Source: Arctopsyche grandis (taxonomy: Eukaryota; Arthropoda; Insecta; Trichoptera; Hydropsychidae). Taken from it: DNA of 64,000 nucleotides. Made by a program: the position numbers and the translations under genes. Below are positions 1 to 11,396 of the stretch, piece after piece. The stretch's first letter is position 1; every line of letters begins with the position of its first letter. The notes under the pieces were generated by a model. That model had not been told where the DNA came from and searched no databases. It saw only the letters and a program-made list of their open reading frames with translations. Location: contig NC_135358.1 in assembly GCF_051622035.1 (NCBI RefSeq), positions 22,448,501-22,512,500 on the forward strand, written 5' to 3'.

Positions 1-1882
1 TTTTGACCGCTAAAAAAATTATTGTAGTAAAAAGTATCGAAGACAAAGACTTTCATTCAAAATGATGATTACAAAGTTGAACAGATACAGTATGAGTTTA
101 ATTACATATGTACATATATTTAGAACATGAACCAAAATTATTATATCAGTAAAACTAATCGATAACATTCTTTGTTATTGTTTGGCGTTTGTTTCGTACG
201 AAATATAATATGTCAAAACACTAATTAACGAAACACATAATTTTCCTGCCAAACCAAATTGCGTCTTTTAAATTAGTATATTTCATTACAATAACAAGGT
301 GTATTAAGATAAAAGACGAATTATAGACGATGCTCGCTATTTCGAGACTATGACGAATCACGCTTTTAATGTGTGAAATATTCACGATGATGAAATACTA
401 TATTTACTTACATATATCAGATATATATAGATCTAAAAGCACCTGACATAAAGATAACCATTGACTGACATGCGTGCATAGTTTAGATTATTCCGATTAT
501 AAAGGTTTTAATCGGCCGTAATTCCTGTTGTGAAACTGTACATAAATATGTATTTGCTAATGACCGAATTGTCACGTGACATTTGCTTTTTATTGTACTG
601 AAATAATGTCGATCACGCAAAAACAGGTAGTTGCTAATTATAACATGCGTATATGTATGTACACGACGATTAGTCAGCTTCCGAGAAATTTGCTTTGTCA
701 CGTTTCCGGTCCAATACATTCACAGCTTAAATGTTTGATTTATCAACTTACTACAATACCGATATGATTCTTAGAACTCATTGATAAACTTTTCTAACAT
801 ACCTGTACTTCTCCACCCTAAGCCTAATCTATTAGTATGATAATCTTGACAGAATTTAATATACAACCGATTGACAAATAGTGTGAAAGGTTTTATTAAT
901 ACGTTTTATTTGGGGGATTAATCCTATATCTATATTTTTCTAAGAATATATTATTACATTTTCCAATATATGTACATATGTAATTATATATCTGCACTCC
1001 GCAATAGCTCGACTCGGATTTATCTGTTGGTTTAATACTATTATACTAACGGAATATTAAATGTACGTCAATGCTTGATAAATATGTATCGCGAAAATCA
1101 TAATAATCTAACCATTCGTGTGGGTTTTCCTCGAAAACCTACTTACATATGTATGTACCTACATGTATGATCAAACATTAATTGTTTCTAGACTAATACA
1201 GATCAATATCAAAGTACGTACATTCAATTGAATATATGAATAAGTAAGCCAACGGGTTTACTCAAAAGATTTACATATTTAATAAAAATATATTTTTAGC
1301 TCAAATCGTTGGTCTGTTCACTTCCTCTTCCGGAAAATTTATGGAAAGCCTCGAAAATACCAACGATTTATTTGTTGCGATGAATCTTGTATGAATTACA
1401 AATTTGAATATCCCATCACAGGTGGCAGAAGTGCTCCCGAAGTATTATGTATATTTCAGTAAACACTATGTATTTGGAAAAATCAGTGCTAAAAATTTAA
1501 TTGAAATCTGTATCTTATCTTACATATGTATGTACATATATACAAAAACAAAGCCCAAAGTGTGTGATTCGTTTCTGATTGGCTGTCATTATATATTCAA
1601 ATAAATTTACTAAAAAAACAAATGAATGTTATGAATATCAAAGCGAAGCTAAGTTTTATATAATAGTATTCAAAAAATGAAAATGATACACAGTTAAATA
1701 AAAAATCATAAAATTACACATTTTTAAATATATATTGTATAGCGCTATTATTTATACTTGAACATTGAGTATAACTATATAATTAACTATAAAATTAGGT
1801 ATTATGTTTAACTTAATCAAAAACTTAATGATTTGGTCAAGCAGTAAATTAATTCAGCCTATTACGAACACATTTATAATAT
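1..1882. other. AT-rich intergenic DNA without a recognisable gene
   Basis: Open frames are short, have no family resemblance and are broken by stops. Several short ACAT/ATGT microsatellite patches occur, for example near 105, 960, 1145 and 1525. The only identifiable element is a Helitron fragment around 1555-1640, listed separately. Confidence 0.6.
1555..1640 (+). mobile_element. Helitron-derived fragment
   Basis: The segment carries 'ATTCGTTTCTGATTGGCTGT' followed by 'TATTCAAATAAATTTA', then an A-rich run and 'CAAATGAATGTT'. The same order is seen in the fragments at 55455-55625 and, on the minus strand, 63300-63445. The 5' TC end and the 3' CTAG end are both missing here, so this is an internal remnant. 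Confidence 0.5.
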
Positions 1883-2092
1883 GGTTCGGTGACAATTCCG
1901 CACAAAGCGATCTCGCACATCTCATGAAAATCTCGAACACGGAATATCTGACACTCGAAAATTCAACCCACTGAAAGTCACCCACGCGAACTAACGCTAA
2001 CGAGAATCGAGTGCCAGATATTCCGTATTCGAGATTTTTGGGGCAACGATTGTCGTGTGCGAGATCACAATGTGCGAAATTGTCCGTTTACC
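1883..2092. mobile_element. Foldback MITE, GGT...ACC family (copy 1)
   Basis: A long imperfect palindrome. The left end GGTTCGGTGACAATTCCGCA mirrors the right end, whose reverse complement starts GGTAAACGGACAATTTCGCA. The inner parts 'CGGAATATCTG' and 'CAGATATTCCG' also pair. Other members are at 25127-25426, 31232-31419, 31436-31616, 50496-50685, 51171-51362 and 54011-54189. The flanks here show no clear target duplication, so this copy is probably old. Confidence 0.7.
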
Positions 2093-2817
2093 CGTTTTTT
2101 GAAACCTTTTTCAGGTATATACTATTATATTATATAAATATTCACTATGAATTTTATTATAAACGGAAGGAATGTACATTTGTATGTTTTTTTCAGGGAC
2201 ACTTCAAAATATAAATATGACAATTATCAAAAGTGACCACTGACTTTCAAGAACACAATACACGAAGGTATGTATGTATATACGTTCAGGTGGGGGTAAT
2301 GAATGAGGGCAGTGATAAATATTTCAATTAAATAATGAACAGATTTTTATATAGTTTTAGTTTTATATATTTTTATACATAATATAAATGCGAATTGACG
2401 GTGTACATTGAAAATGTCAGCGACAATAGCCTCGAGCGTGGTGCATGCATCAATTCCTTTCCAAAACCAACCACAAATTGAAATATCAACGGGCACGACA
2501 GTAGCATATATATGTACATAGTATATGTATGCATATAAAGAGTATACATATATTTGGATTTCGGCAAAGAGGCTTAATTTACCGGTGGCAGAACTAAAAT
2601 TTCTCAGTGGAAATTTTAAATTAAGAATGCACAAGATTTAGAAAACTTTTCATTTTCGCCTCTCACACAATTATATATTCAGACATACCACCTGGATAAC
2701 AGGCTTTATATAACCTTCCATGTAAAAAATTGTCTGAAAAAAAATCGGCAATTTGTCATGGCGATTTCTCAAAGACAATCCAAACGATAGGTGTGCCTAA
2801 TTATATTCACTAGTGTT
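2093..2817. other. Non-coding stretch with one repeat-family copy
   Basis: No gene is seen. Around 2428-2508 lies a segment ('CCTCGAGCGTGGTGCATGC' followed by a CAACGGGCAC motif) that recurs at 42510-42570 and 42893-42970. It is therefore a dispersed repeat of unknown class. The overlapping minus-strand open frames at 2347-2634 fall on this repeat and are not supported as genes. Confidence 0.5.
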
Positions 2818-2857
2818 TTTGAAATACACAATCTTATTCAAGATTGTGTATTTCAAA
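2818..2857. repeat. Near-perfect short hairpin
   Basis: An 18-bp stem, TTTGAAATACACAATCTT, pairs with its exact reverse complement across a 4-nt loop. Related short direct repeats ('TAGTGTTTT') lie on both sides. The function is unknown; it may be the tip of a small foldback element. Confidence 0.8.
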
Positions 2858-3159
2858 CCAGTTTTAATTAGTGTTTTCGATGTGATAGTTTTTTGTTTTT
2901 TTTTTTTTTTGACAAAAGACTTTTTGTCTATCCTAGCATCTCTAGCTACGACAAACGTCGTAGCCAGTGATGCTGCGAGACACTTGTCTGCAGAAAAATC
3001 TCTACGTGGATGGCCACCTTTCATTCACCAAACCATCATCTTACAGTTCTATTTAGCCAAATATCAACCGCATATTGTGATGCAAATGTACCTCGGCTTG
3101 TTTCTTTCTCCAACTTAAAAACTTTTGTGTGGATAAAGACGGACGGACAGACAGACAGG

Positions 3160-3620
3160 TTTGAGTCTTAGGTGAAGTTTCGCTTTCACGCCCCCAGGAG
3201 AGCTCCGACAGGCGTTAAACACGCTTTGTGTCACTTTCAGCACTTCAACACCTTTACTACCGGCTGCTTCCCCATTCATGGCTAATTTCTCAAACTTAGG
3301 CGCGTGCCTCGCGAGACGCTGGGTGCGAATTCAGACGAAGCAAAAAGCGCGCTTTTCAAACGTCATAAATGGAATATTCGTGTAGGGCACGCTCGTAAAG
3401 CGACATAATTTTGTTTTACGATTTTACGTTGTCGTTTTTTTTTCTCATTCCGAATTTTCGTAATTTATTGCGACCGATGTGTTTGAGAAGCGCTGCGCGT
3501 CCGTGCAATAAAAAGTTCAGAAGCCCTCACGCGATATACGGTCGACGATTAAAAATGCCGCGGTTAATCTGGAGTATGCCCGTTTTATGTCGCGTTTTGT
3601 CTAATTAATTATGTGCGTGA
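3160..3620. promoter_or_regulatory. GC-richer, CpG-containing patch, possible promoter or exon remnant
   Basis: Compared with its AT-rich surroundings, this stretch is clearly richer in GC and CpG ('GGCGCGTGCCTCGCGAGACG' near 3300, 'GCGCTGCGCGTCC' near 3490). It contains only a 65-codon open frame (3411-3608) without recognisable features. It could be a 5' exon, a promoter or an old insertion. Nothing in the sequence decides between them. Confidence 0.3.
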
Positions 3621-3740
3621 ACATGTCGCACTATTTTCAAAAGAATATAAAAACATTAAGTGACTCCGTGACGTCATTAACCCTGTATTATGACGTCAGC
3701 TTGGACGTCTACCCTTATGAAGTCTAGAATATTCAGATTA

Positions 3741-3931
3741 TCTAATATGATTTCAAAAGAGACTTTGTATGTAAGGTTTGGGTGGGAGAATCCATGACGT
3801 TAATTTAATAAAAAAAAAAAAACAAATGAATATACACATAAATTTAAATTAAATAAATTTTTACTATCACATTAGCCATGTTTAAGCGGTTTATATTACA
3901 AATACCGAGCAAAGCCGGGTAAAACCACTAG
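3741..3931 (+). mobile_element. Short non-autonomous Helitron (copy 1)
   Basis: It starts with TCTAATATGATTTC and ends 'CCGGGTAAAACCACTAG' followed by T, matching the Helitron habit of TC at the 5' end, CTRR at the 3' end and insertion between A and T. A short GC-rich hairpin motif (CCGAGC...) precedes the 3' end. Copies with the same start and end lie at 8430-8643 and 42973-43189. No Rep/helicase coding is present, so it is non-autonomous. Confidence 0.7.
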
Positions 3932-4739
3932 TTATTAACATTTGATAATTGATTGAGAATTTTAATGATTAAATCCCTGTGAAATCGAAAAAATTAAGCT
4001 TTATCGACAGTTTTTAAATGTCCTATAGTTGTATTTTATGAACCGTCATTGCTGTAAGGTCGTCAAAGAAACACCAGCACTAAATTTCCTTTAATTTGAT
4101 TTATTCTAAGGTGGTTTAGTCGAAAACGTTAATGTTAGCAACTACCTCCATTGTTACAAATTATTAACTAGTTGATCATACATAAATACCCACAAACACA
4201 AAAGAATTTCTTATTACGATTGGTCTCAATTTCTCGTAGGATATTTAGCTACGTCATTTTCCGAACAATTTTTTTTTTGTTTTTTCAATTTTAAGATCAT
4301 ATAATATTATTAAAGTAACTTAACTTCATCCTTACATATTAAAAACCATAGAGCGTGATCATAGAAATCATAGAAATCAGTCAAATCCTTTCACATTACA
4401 ATTCTTTGTATATATTATTCAAAGTTAAAGCTCATTATTGTAAAATACAATAATAATGTCGTGTAAAAGTTACATTATTTAATATTACATTGTTCAACTT
4501 TCGATTCACGCTATGCTTGAGTAAAGCATCATATATTATTTAATATTTTTAACGCATATTCCGCTGGCAATAATTTGAATGAAATTGGGGCCCACATACT
4601 CTCAATTCCACATTCGAATGCAATTTACGGCCTGAAGAATGGAGAGAAACAGATTGTTATTAAAAACCGTAGAAGCTGAATTAATGATCAAATTTTTGAT
4701 TGCAATTGTTATGACTTAAGAGAATTTTTATCGAGCAAA
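3932..4739. other. Non-coding AT-rich stretch
   Basis: No gene, no paired terminal repeats and no long tandem array are visible. It could include the decayed 3' part of the hAT relic that follows. Confidence 0.5.
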
Positions 4740-5335
4740 TAGATATGTCTTATCTATATAAAGTCTATTTCTTCATCAGTCCATTATTGAATCTTCGTTA
4801 ACAATAATATTCTATCCACGTTACCATTATGCCCTGGTATGGAGAAAATATGCTCGCACATCCGATATAAATCTATATATTGTTCGGGAAATTCCATTTT
4901 TATTTGCGAAAATATAACTAACCATTTTTCTGCAGCTATTTTGCCATTCCAATTTGGAGATTGTAATTTTCTTTTTATTATATTTTTAATGCAACAAATC
5001 ATGTCATTTGTTATAATATTTTTCGTATTTAAATATTCAACTGTTTTTTTTTAATATGTGACCATTCTGGTATTTTTTACAAGCTCATCCAGGAAAACAC
5101 AGAATATTGTTTTAATGGTATTGTCCATTGTTTCAAATAATCTGTCAATGTTTCATAAATCTTTGCTTCTTCTTTATTAAATCCAACAATTTATCCCTTT
5201 GAAATTATTTATGCATAATAGGAATATTTAAAAACTGGGACTTTTGGGTGTCCCGAAAAGTTCGTTCGGGACACTGGGACACGATGTTTAAAACTGGTGA
5301 CAATCCCGATTAATCGGGACGCCTGGCAACCCTAG
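4740..5335 (-). pseudogene. Decayed hAT-type transposase fragment with one terminal repeat
   Basis: The minus strand from about 5002 encodes a stretch with FSIPGHNGNVDRIL, resembling the C-terminal dimerisation (hATC) region of hAT transposases. After an in-frame stop the frame continues with WTDEEID, which is also typical of that region. Upstream, around 5070-5200, another broken frame reads KEEAKIYETLTDYLKQW, followed by stops. At the upstream edge, the reverse complement of 5317-5335 reads TAGGGTTGCCAGGCGTCCC, a hAT-style terminal repeat. Stops and frame breaks show that it is dead. The family call rests on motif recall only; no alignment was run. Confidence 0.55.
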
Positions 5336-5684
5336 CTTTACCCTAAGTCTTAACCTACATTAATTATCCAGCACTGCACAACACTGCATGGAAAAGACTT
5401 CTATTCATACTATACAGCACTACCCGTTTTCGACACTTTCAAATTTGTTCTGGACGAGTGCAATGCAAAATCGGCTTACATATACATATGTACATTACAG
5501 AGCGCAATATTGCATGCGCTGTATCATTCAGTGAATATTATCTCAATACGAAGTTTAACAATTTCGTTAGTACGGGTGCACTCGCCAGTATAACGTCACG
5601 CCATGCGTGAATATTTTTACAGTGGCCATAGAAAAACGGTTCTGCTTGATACTTTATATAATAAATGCAACCACCGAGCCAGCA
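5336..5684. other. Non-coding stretch
   Basis: Nothing recognisable apart from short ACAT-type repeats near 5480. Confidence 0.5.
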
Positions 5685-6162
5685 GTATAGCTCGGTGATT
5701 GCGTTTGTGTTTAGCACCGATAGGCTACCAGGTTCAATCCCGTGCTAATCTTTAATACTGCCGGTCAGAATTGAATATCTGTGACTCCAGGTCGGTCGTT
5801 TCCTTTCAAAGTTTGCCAATTTATCTGATTTCATCATCCACAGAGACATCAATTGTTCATCCATCAAATTGGCAAAAACAATCCTACCCGCTAAGTCAAA
5901 AATATCTGAATTTGATTTATGTATGTACAATATGTAAAAATTATGTAAAAGTCTTAATCCATAGATGTCTCTGTGGATTAATTCATTAATTAATTAATTG
6001 TTAATTTCATATTCTTCAGCCGCTAGTAAAACAGGGATTTATGTAATAAAAAAATGCTGTTATGTTTGTAATTCAATGTCTAAGAAGGCGCATTGGGTTT
6101 ACCTGTTAGGCCTTCCCGGTATACATACATATATCTATGTAAAATAAAAATAAAATAATATG
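5685..6162 (+). mobile_element. tRNA-derived SINE, nearly complete
   Basis: The head resembles a tRNA. An A-box-like TAGCTCGGTGATTGCG lies near 5689 and a B-box-like GGTTCAATCCC at 5731-5741, with the spacing of an RNA polymerase III internal promoter. The body contains 'TCGTTTCCTTTCAAAGTTTG' and ends with 'AAGGCGCATTGGGTTTACCT', then an AAAATAAAAATAAAATAA tail. A headless copy lies at 9822-10090, a head plus partial body at 45153-45430, and a tail-only piece at 57541-57590. It is not a functional tRNA gene, because it does not fold into a cloverleaf with a clear anticodon arm. Confidence 0.75.
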
Positions 6163-6245
6163 AACAGATCGTGTCGGCTACTGTTGTTTCGGAAACATCA
6201 CATACGCATTACGAAACATACATACATACATATGTATAAATGTAT

Positions 6246-6392
6246 CAGTGGCGTGCAGTGAAAATCTCCGTTTTTGTCGCTTAGCCTTACTTACGTGTGC
6301 GCGAGCAGGATACGAGGGTACTCAGTATGACGTCATTTAATTCTACCTGTTGAATGAAATTCTATCAGTTATAATTTCACGGCACACCACTG
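6246..6392. mobile_element. hAT-type MITE with 8-bp target duplication
   Basis: The 147-bp element has terminal inverted repeats CAGTGGCGTGCAGTGAAA and, at the other end read in reverse, CAGTGGTGTGCCGTGAAA. The flanking octamers are AAATGTAT (6238-6245) and GAATGTAT (6393-6400), 7 of 8 identical. An 8-bp duplication together with CAGTG ends is the signature of hAT elements. No coding capacity. Confidence 0.8.
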
Positions 6393-6400
6393 GAATGTAT

Positions 6401-7340
6401 CCACACTGTGGTATACTTGTATATTAAATAAATAAATAAATATAGAATGTACTAAAGAATATTTTTCGTACTGATGTTTACGTGCAGTTTCCGGCTTGAG
6501 CTCTGCTGGTATAAACGAACCTTTAACCGTAAAGCTTCCCAACAAAAGTGACAATACGCTGGAAAAATCACAGCAAAAACAATACGGCTCTCCGTTTTCT
6601 ATATGAACATGGTGGAAAAAGGTTCCTAGCTACTATTTTGCGTCATTGAGACGTCATTTTCTCCCGTTTTGGCAAAAACTGCAAATCCCAAACATTAACT
6701 ACGTATTTATGTACATCACCTGTACGCATACACGTGGAATATTATTGAAAGTTTAAGGTGAACTTTGCGCATGGTCTTTGTGAAATTGATTGTGTGATCG
6801 AATTATATAGCCCTTTATGTGGAATGTAAAATTTGTTAACAAACTGTACATAAATTGGTTAACGATAGAGAGCGAACTAACTTCGCCTTAAACGAATATC
6901 TAGACGTATTTTCGAAATGGCTCGTGTGAAGTCTTCGAGCACAAATACTCATGGAATCTAACGATATATACATATATATGTACATACATATGTATGTGTA
7001 ATAAATGAAAGTATCAAATATCGATACCATTCCGTATTTTTACTTTATCTATGTACGTAGTAACAATAGATGAAGTTTCGGGATCATGTGAAAATTCGAA
7101 CTCGAGATTTTGACTGATTCGAACTCACAATCGATCACTGATCACGTTTTCATGATCTACAAAAAAATGTGTGTGTATGTGTGTGTGTGTCTGTGTGTTA
7201 TTTGGGGATTTTTTGAACAGCGTTAGTCCTATCGAACTGAAACTTAGTATCGGTTACTGAAATTCTTATCGACACGACGTAAATTTTTTAGTTGACCGGA
7301 AATGGTAGCTCTCCTAATACTGCGTACGCACCAAACCAAC
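6401..7340. other. Non-coding stretch with a (GT)n microsatellite
   Basis: No gene is seen. A short (TG)n run lies at about 7170-7195 inside a repeat-like segment (about 7080-7330). ACAT-type microsatellites occur at 6965-7000. Confidence 0.5.
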
Positions 7341-8429
7341 TCACAGGCCAACTTTTAAAACCAGTAGCGTACAAAATATCGAAATAAAAATTAAATTAAA
7401 AAAATGAAATTAAATATCAAAATTAAGCTAAAGAGCGAGATTGGGCTAAAATTAGATCATCGTTGATGTTTTGTATTACAACAATGTTTTGAATTACGAC
7501 GATATGCATTTACAACCAGAGAAATATTATAATTTCGCTGCTTACGAGCGAAAAATAATCTTGTCATTATTTCTTAAAAGTCGTCACGATATTCTACTGT
7601 ATTCACACACAATTTCGAAACACACAACGGCCGAAGATTTGCAATCATTTATAGCCCAAAGATGATGGAAATGTTTTTTCATTTTTCAATTTTTTTTGTA
7701 TAAAAAAAGCTTAGTTATCTACCCCTGTCCACGGAAATCACAGTTGGAAAGCAAGGGTAAAAAACGGAGATAAACGTCTCCCGCTGTCAAGCAACAATTC
7801 GCTAAAGACTGTAATCTCCGTTTCCCGCATACAATGTGTTAATCGAAAATCGGGCGGGCTCTTGGGGAAAGGGCCCTTTCATATATTTCTGTATTCATGG
7901 ATGTGTATAGATTAGGAATAGATTTTATATACGGAAACTGTTTAAAATTGTGTATTTAAATCTTACTATATTGTCGAAGTATAATGAAATGTTATTTTGA
8001 AAGTATGAAGTAAATTTTAATCGCTGGTTGATGATGAATCGTCCTATCAAAATTGTTTTAAGCAATTCAGTTTATATTATTCACGGAAATTTGTTTATTC
8101 CTATTTTTATTGCAGTAGGTAGTTGTTACATAGGTATAAACATAATCTAGAGGTTGGAAATGGGCCCGGCAAAAGGGCCCACGCAAATGTTGAAACTTAC
8201 ATTTCGAGCCTAATAAAAAAAGTTAAATAAAACCGATCCTTGGGCTGTAAAAGCAGTTGTTAGTTGTGCAAATAAGTTGTTAAATATATTAGTTGTCCAA
8301 AGTGCAATATCCTGTAAATTTTTACACACGTAAAATGAAATAGTTAAAAAGTTATTTAATTTTAATATAGCGGGGCCCACTTGCCATCAGGCAATGTCGA
8401 TTGTATTACCAGTCCGCCACTGCTTGCAT
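7341..8429. other. Non-coding stretch, with probable DNA-transposon debris
   Basis: The reverse complement of 8400-8424 reads AGTGGCGGACTGGTAATACA, similar to the ends of hAT-like elements, and 'GGGCCC' motifs recur at 7878, 8163, 8176 and 8373. The segment 7622-7662, with 'ACGGCCGAAGATTTGCAATC', recurs at 10567-10603. The 64-codon frame at 7471-7665 overlaps this repeat and has no gene-like features. Confidence 0.45.
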
Positions 8430-8643
8430 CTACATAATATATAATTTCGAAAGAGACCAAAAAAATCAAAGTTTCAATGCCGCCCATATTGATATCGTTG
8501 AATTTTATTTTTTTTCCGATTCAAATAAATTTAATAAAAAAATAAATGAATGTTTACTATTAGGTTTTTGATATATAGATTAGATAGCCATTTGTTTATG
8601 CGGTTTATATTGCAAACTGAGCGAAGCCGGGTAAAACCACTAG
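8430..8643 (+). mobile_element. Short non-autonomous Helitron (copy 2)
   Basis: It starts near TCTACATAATATATAATTTC and ends with the 'GCGAAGCCGGGTAAAACCAC' motif and CTAG, followed by T. The internal part ('AAATTTAATAAAAAAATAAA', then a GCGGTTTATATTGCAAA motif) matches copies 1 and 3. Confidence 0.7.
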
Positions 8644-8668
8644 TATATAATAAACAAAGGACGTATTA

Positions 8669-8930
8669 ATTCTTCATTGTTGTTAAGATGTAATGCTCGC
8701 AATCTAAATGCCAAGCCACAATCTAAAATTTCCATCGGCTAATTAATTCTGCTATGGTTTAAATTCAGAAATTCCGGTATATACATTGACAAATGAATGG
8801 ACACGGATTACACGACCCATGCTCAATGCATATTTTTTTCAATGTTACCTGGCTTAGCGGGTAATATTTTAGTTTACATTGTACATGCTCAAAATACAAC
8901 GCCTATTGACGTTTTTCAGGGCCATTTTTT
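8669..8930 (+). mobile_element. Fragment of the piggyBac-like MITE family
   Basis: This stretch matches the second half of the longer elements at 39473-40009 and 44102-44645. Shared anchors include 'AATGCCAAGCCACAATCTAA', 'CAGAAATTCCGG' and 'AACGCCTATTGACG'. Both ends are missing. Confidence 0.6.
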
Positions 8931-9821
8931 TTCCAAAAACATGTACATATGTATATATAAATATATTGTATGTAAATTTACATACATACATATTAATATA
9001 ATAATATTTGTTTTTCGGAAATAAATTGATTAGGAAAAACAGGAAAAAATATGGTAATAAAAAAATAAATAACGAATAATTTAAACATCGAATAATTTAA
9101 AAATTTCTTTCAATTTTTCGAAAACGACGGGACGAACGGAAAACACGTAAAAACCGGACTGCCGGGCCAAAACGAGACGTATGATCACCCTATTTATAAA
9201 TAATTCGTAATCTTGAATTTTTTATTATTATAAATATGTTTATTTGTCATACTCTATCATTGACAAATACTTACATTATTGAAAAATTAAAATTAAATAC
9301 AATCTAAATTATACGTTTAGATAAGATTTTCATTGAGCTTATCGAATTCTAGAATATTAAATATAATCTACTCATATTACATGTTTAGATTAAATTGTAT
9401 TTTCAAATTAAAGAGGATGTTCCGATAGTTAAATAGATAATAATATTGATACAAAAATTAATTTTGTAAATGTTTATTTACTGATAATAAAATTAAAAGT
9501 AATATGTAAGTCGTTATATTTGAAAGTGGCGGAACCCTAAATTTCCGTTCCAAAAACACTATTTCTGAATGACTTAATTCATAAATTGTTGACTTATTTT
9601 AATTTGACAGTCCAGAATCTCGGAAAAGCAGAATAAATTTGTATTTAATATTTTACGAAATATTTTTCGAAATTAAGAAAACTGGACTTAAGCCGCATCC
9701 AAATATAACGGCTCATATATGTATATACATGTGTGGAAAATCAATAATTAAAAATGCAACTTATCATAACATGAAAAGACATTCTTGCTAATAAAATCAT
9801 TGTTCATCATATATTTGTTTC
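8931..9821. other. Non-coding AT-rich stretch with a possible transposon end
   Basis: The reverse complement of 9165-9192 begins TAGGGTGATCATACGTCTCG, a sequence style found at the ends of some hAT elements. Its partner end was not found. Otherwise no gene or repeat was recognised. Confidence 0.4.
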
Positions 9822-10090
9822 CTATCAGAGTTTGCCAATCTCATTGTTGAAACAGTTCCTCCATTAAATTGGCTAAAAACCTATCCTACCTACTATGTCA
9901 CCACTACTTGAGTATGATTTATGTACAAAATTCATAGATGTCTCGTTAATTTCGAGTTTTTCAGTGTATCGTAATTCAGCGACTTAATAAAAATGCTACA
10001 TTGTTTGTAATTGACCAAGAAGGCGCATTGGAATTTACCTGTTGGTCCTTCTTGGTATGTATGTATATATTTGGTCCAAAAGACAACTTC
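9822..10090 (+). mobile_element. 5'-truncated SINE, same family as 5685-6162
   Basis: It shares the body motifs 'CAGAGTTTGCCAAT', 'AAATTGGCTAAAAACC' and 'AAGAAGGCGCATTGG', then the 'ACCTGTTGGTCCTTC' ending. The tRNA-like head is absent. Confidence 0.65.
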
Positions 10091-10140
10091 TCTCCCAAGA
10101 ATTTTAATATACATACATACATACGTACATATGCATAGAA

Positions 10141-10300
10141 TTTGATTTTTAAATGCTTTTTATTATTACGAAATTATGTTCACAATACATCTTATTTCAA
10201 TTTTAATAGCTACTGATCTACTGATCATTTTCTATTGTACAATTTAATTTAATTTGGTTAGTAATCAATTTAAAGTCCAGACCCTGAGGGGGCTGTATAT
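10141..10300 (+). repeat. Dispersed repeat family A (copy 1)
   Basis: The segment with 'TTTTTAAATGCTTTTTATTA', then 'AGCTACTGATCTACTGATC' and 'TTTAATTTGGTTAGTAATCA', recurs at 27750-27960 (+), 26535-26745 (-) and, more diverged, 28866-28990 (-). The continuation of the family is carried inside the 187-bp duplicate at 10365-10792. The class is unknown. Confidence 0.6.
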
Positions 10301-10380
10301 TGTTCAAATGTTGTAAATGCATTGTTAAAGGTTTGCCGAACCTTTTTTACAAAGGATTTACAACAATTGAACAATAAACG
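10300..10380. repeat. Foldback hairpin related to 11926-12150
   Basis: ATTGTTCAAATGTTGTAAAT on the left pairs with ATTTACAACAATTGAACAAT on the right. Around them are the words AAAGGTTTGCCGAACCTTTT and 'AACGGCACGC', also found in the larger palindrome at 11.9-12.15 kb. Confidence 0.6.
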
Positions 10381-10792
10381 GCACGCTTCCGGTCCTACCT
10401 CTAGTAATCATAGTATTATATTATTCTAATGTTAATGTACAGCATAAAAAAATCAAAAACCTATTTATAATTCTTATAAGTATGCATAGAATAAAAATGT
10501 TTGTCATATAGAAAAAAGGTGCTTATTCTATCATTGAATCATATTCCAGAACGGCCGAAATTCACACACAACGGCCGAAATTTTGCAATCATTTATAGCC
10601 CAACGATTGAACAATAAACGGCACGCTTCCGGTCCTACCTCTAGTAATCATAGTATTATATTATTCTAATGTTAATGTACAGCATAAAAAAATCAAAAAC
10701 CTATTTACAATTCTTATAAGTATGCATAGAATAAAAATGTTTGTCATATAGAAAAAAGGTGCTTATTCTATCATTGAATCATATTCCAGAAT
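10365..10792 (+). repeat. 187-bp direct duplication with a 240-bp offset
   Basis: About 187 bp starting ATTGAACAATAAACGGCACG (10366) reappears from 10606 with a single clear difference (TTTATAATTC versus TTTACAATTC). The two copies are separated by a short stretch that itself repeats 'ACGGCCGAAATT'. Near-identity implies a recent duplication. Confidence 0.8.
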
Positions 10793-11144
10793 ATCGAATA
10801 TACAATCATAAAAAAAGAGAAAGAACAATCCGAAATTCAATTTTGTTACCTACTTCGTACTTTTTGTGGGTGGGAAAACAGTGTCAATAAAATTGTAAGA
10901 ACATACACAGAATTTGGTGTCGAATTGGTAGATCCAAATTTTTCTTGGAAAACTTATCTGTGCATATTTTTCAACATTTTCACACAACAGTATGTATGTA
11001 TATATGTACTTTGAATATACATACATATATGGATCTCTCGTTCACGCGCAAAGAGACTTGTAATTTTGCAAATATGTACATATGTATGTATGTATGTACT
11101 TTTACATGTAAAGAGCGTGAATTTGAAATGTTCCTTTCAGAGGT

Positions 11145-11396
11145 GTGATTTTTATAGAGAAAAAAGTTAGGTTGTGCGTGCCCGCCCGTATGTCGACGTC
11201 AACGATTGTTAATAAAGTTATCTGTGTGGGTGTTTGTGGTGTGTGTGTGTGTGTGTGGTGTGTCGGTGTTAGTGAGAGTTATAAGGGCTGGCGCGCGGCC
11301 CGTAGACGCACTCAGGCCCGTGCCGTGCCGCCCCCTTGTGCCGTCCCTGCACCTCTCTGCACTCTCAAATCATTCACTACGGCGGATGTGCCAAAG
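11145..11396 (+). promoter_or_regulatory. GC/CpG-rich patch ending in a splice-donor-like site; possible 5' exon
   Basis: The segment switches abruptly to GC-rich DNA ('GGCGCGCGGCCCGTAGACGC' near 11290) after a (GT)n run at 11225-11265. It ends CCAAAG|GTAACC at 11396/11397, a fair donor site. The open frame (11145-11447) runs through the donor and shows no domain. It could be an untranslated first exon and promoter; the closest plus-strand gene downstream is the NPF precursor at 20.08 kb, but nothing proves a link. Confidence 0.35.

Noticed and set aside
2797-3118. Opposed frames of 75 and 101 codons
   Set aside because: They mirror each other through the hairpin at 2818-2857 and show no conserved features.
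5685-5760. Functional tRNA gene
   Set aside because: A and B boxes are present, but they lead into a SINE body and tail; no proper cloverleaf.
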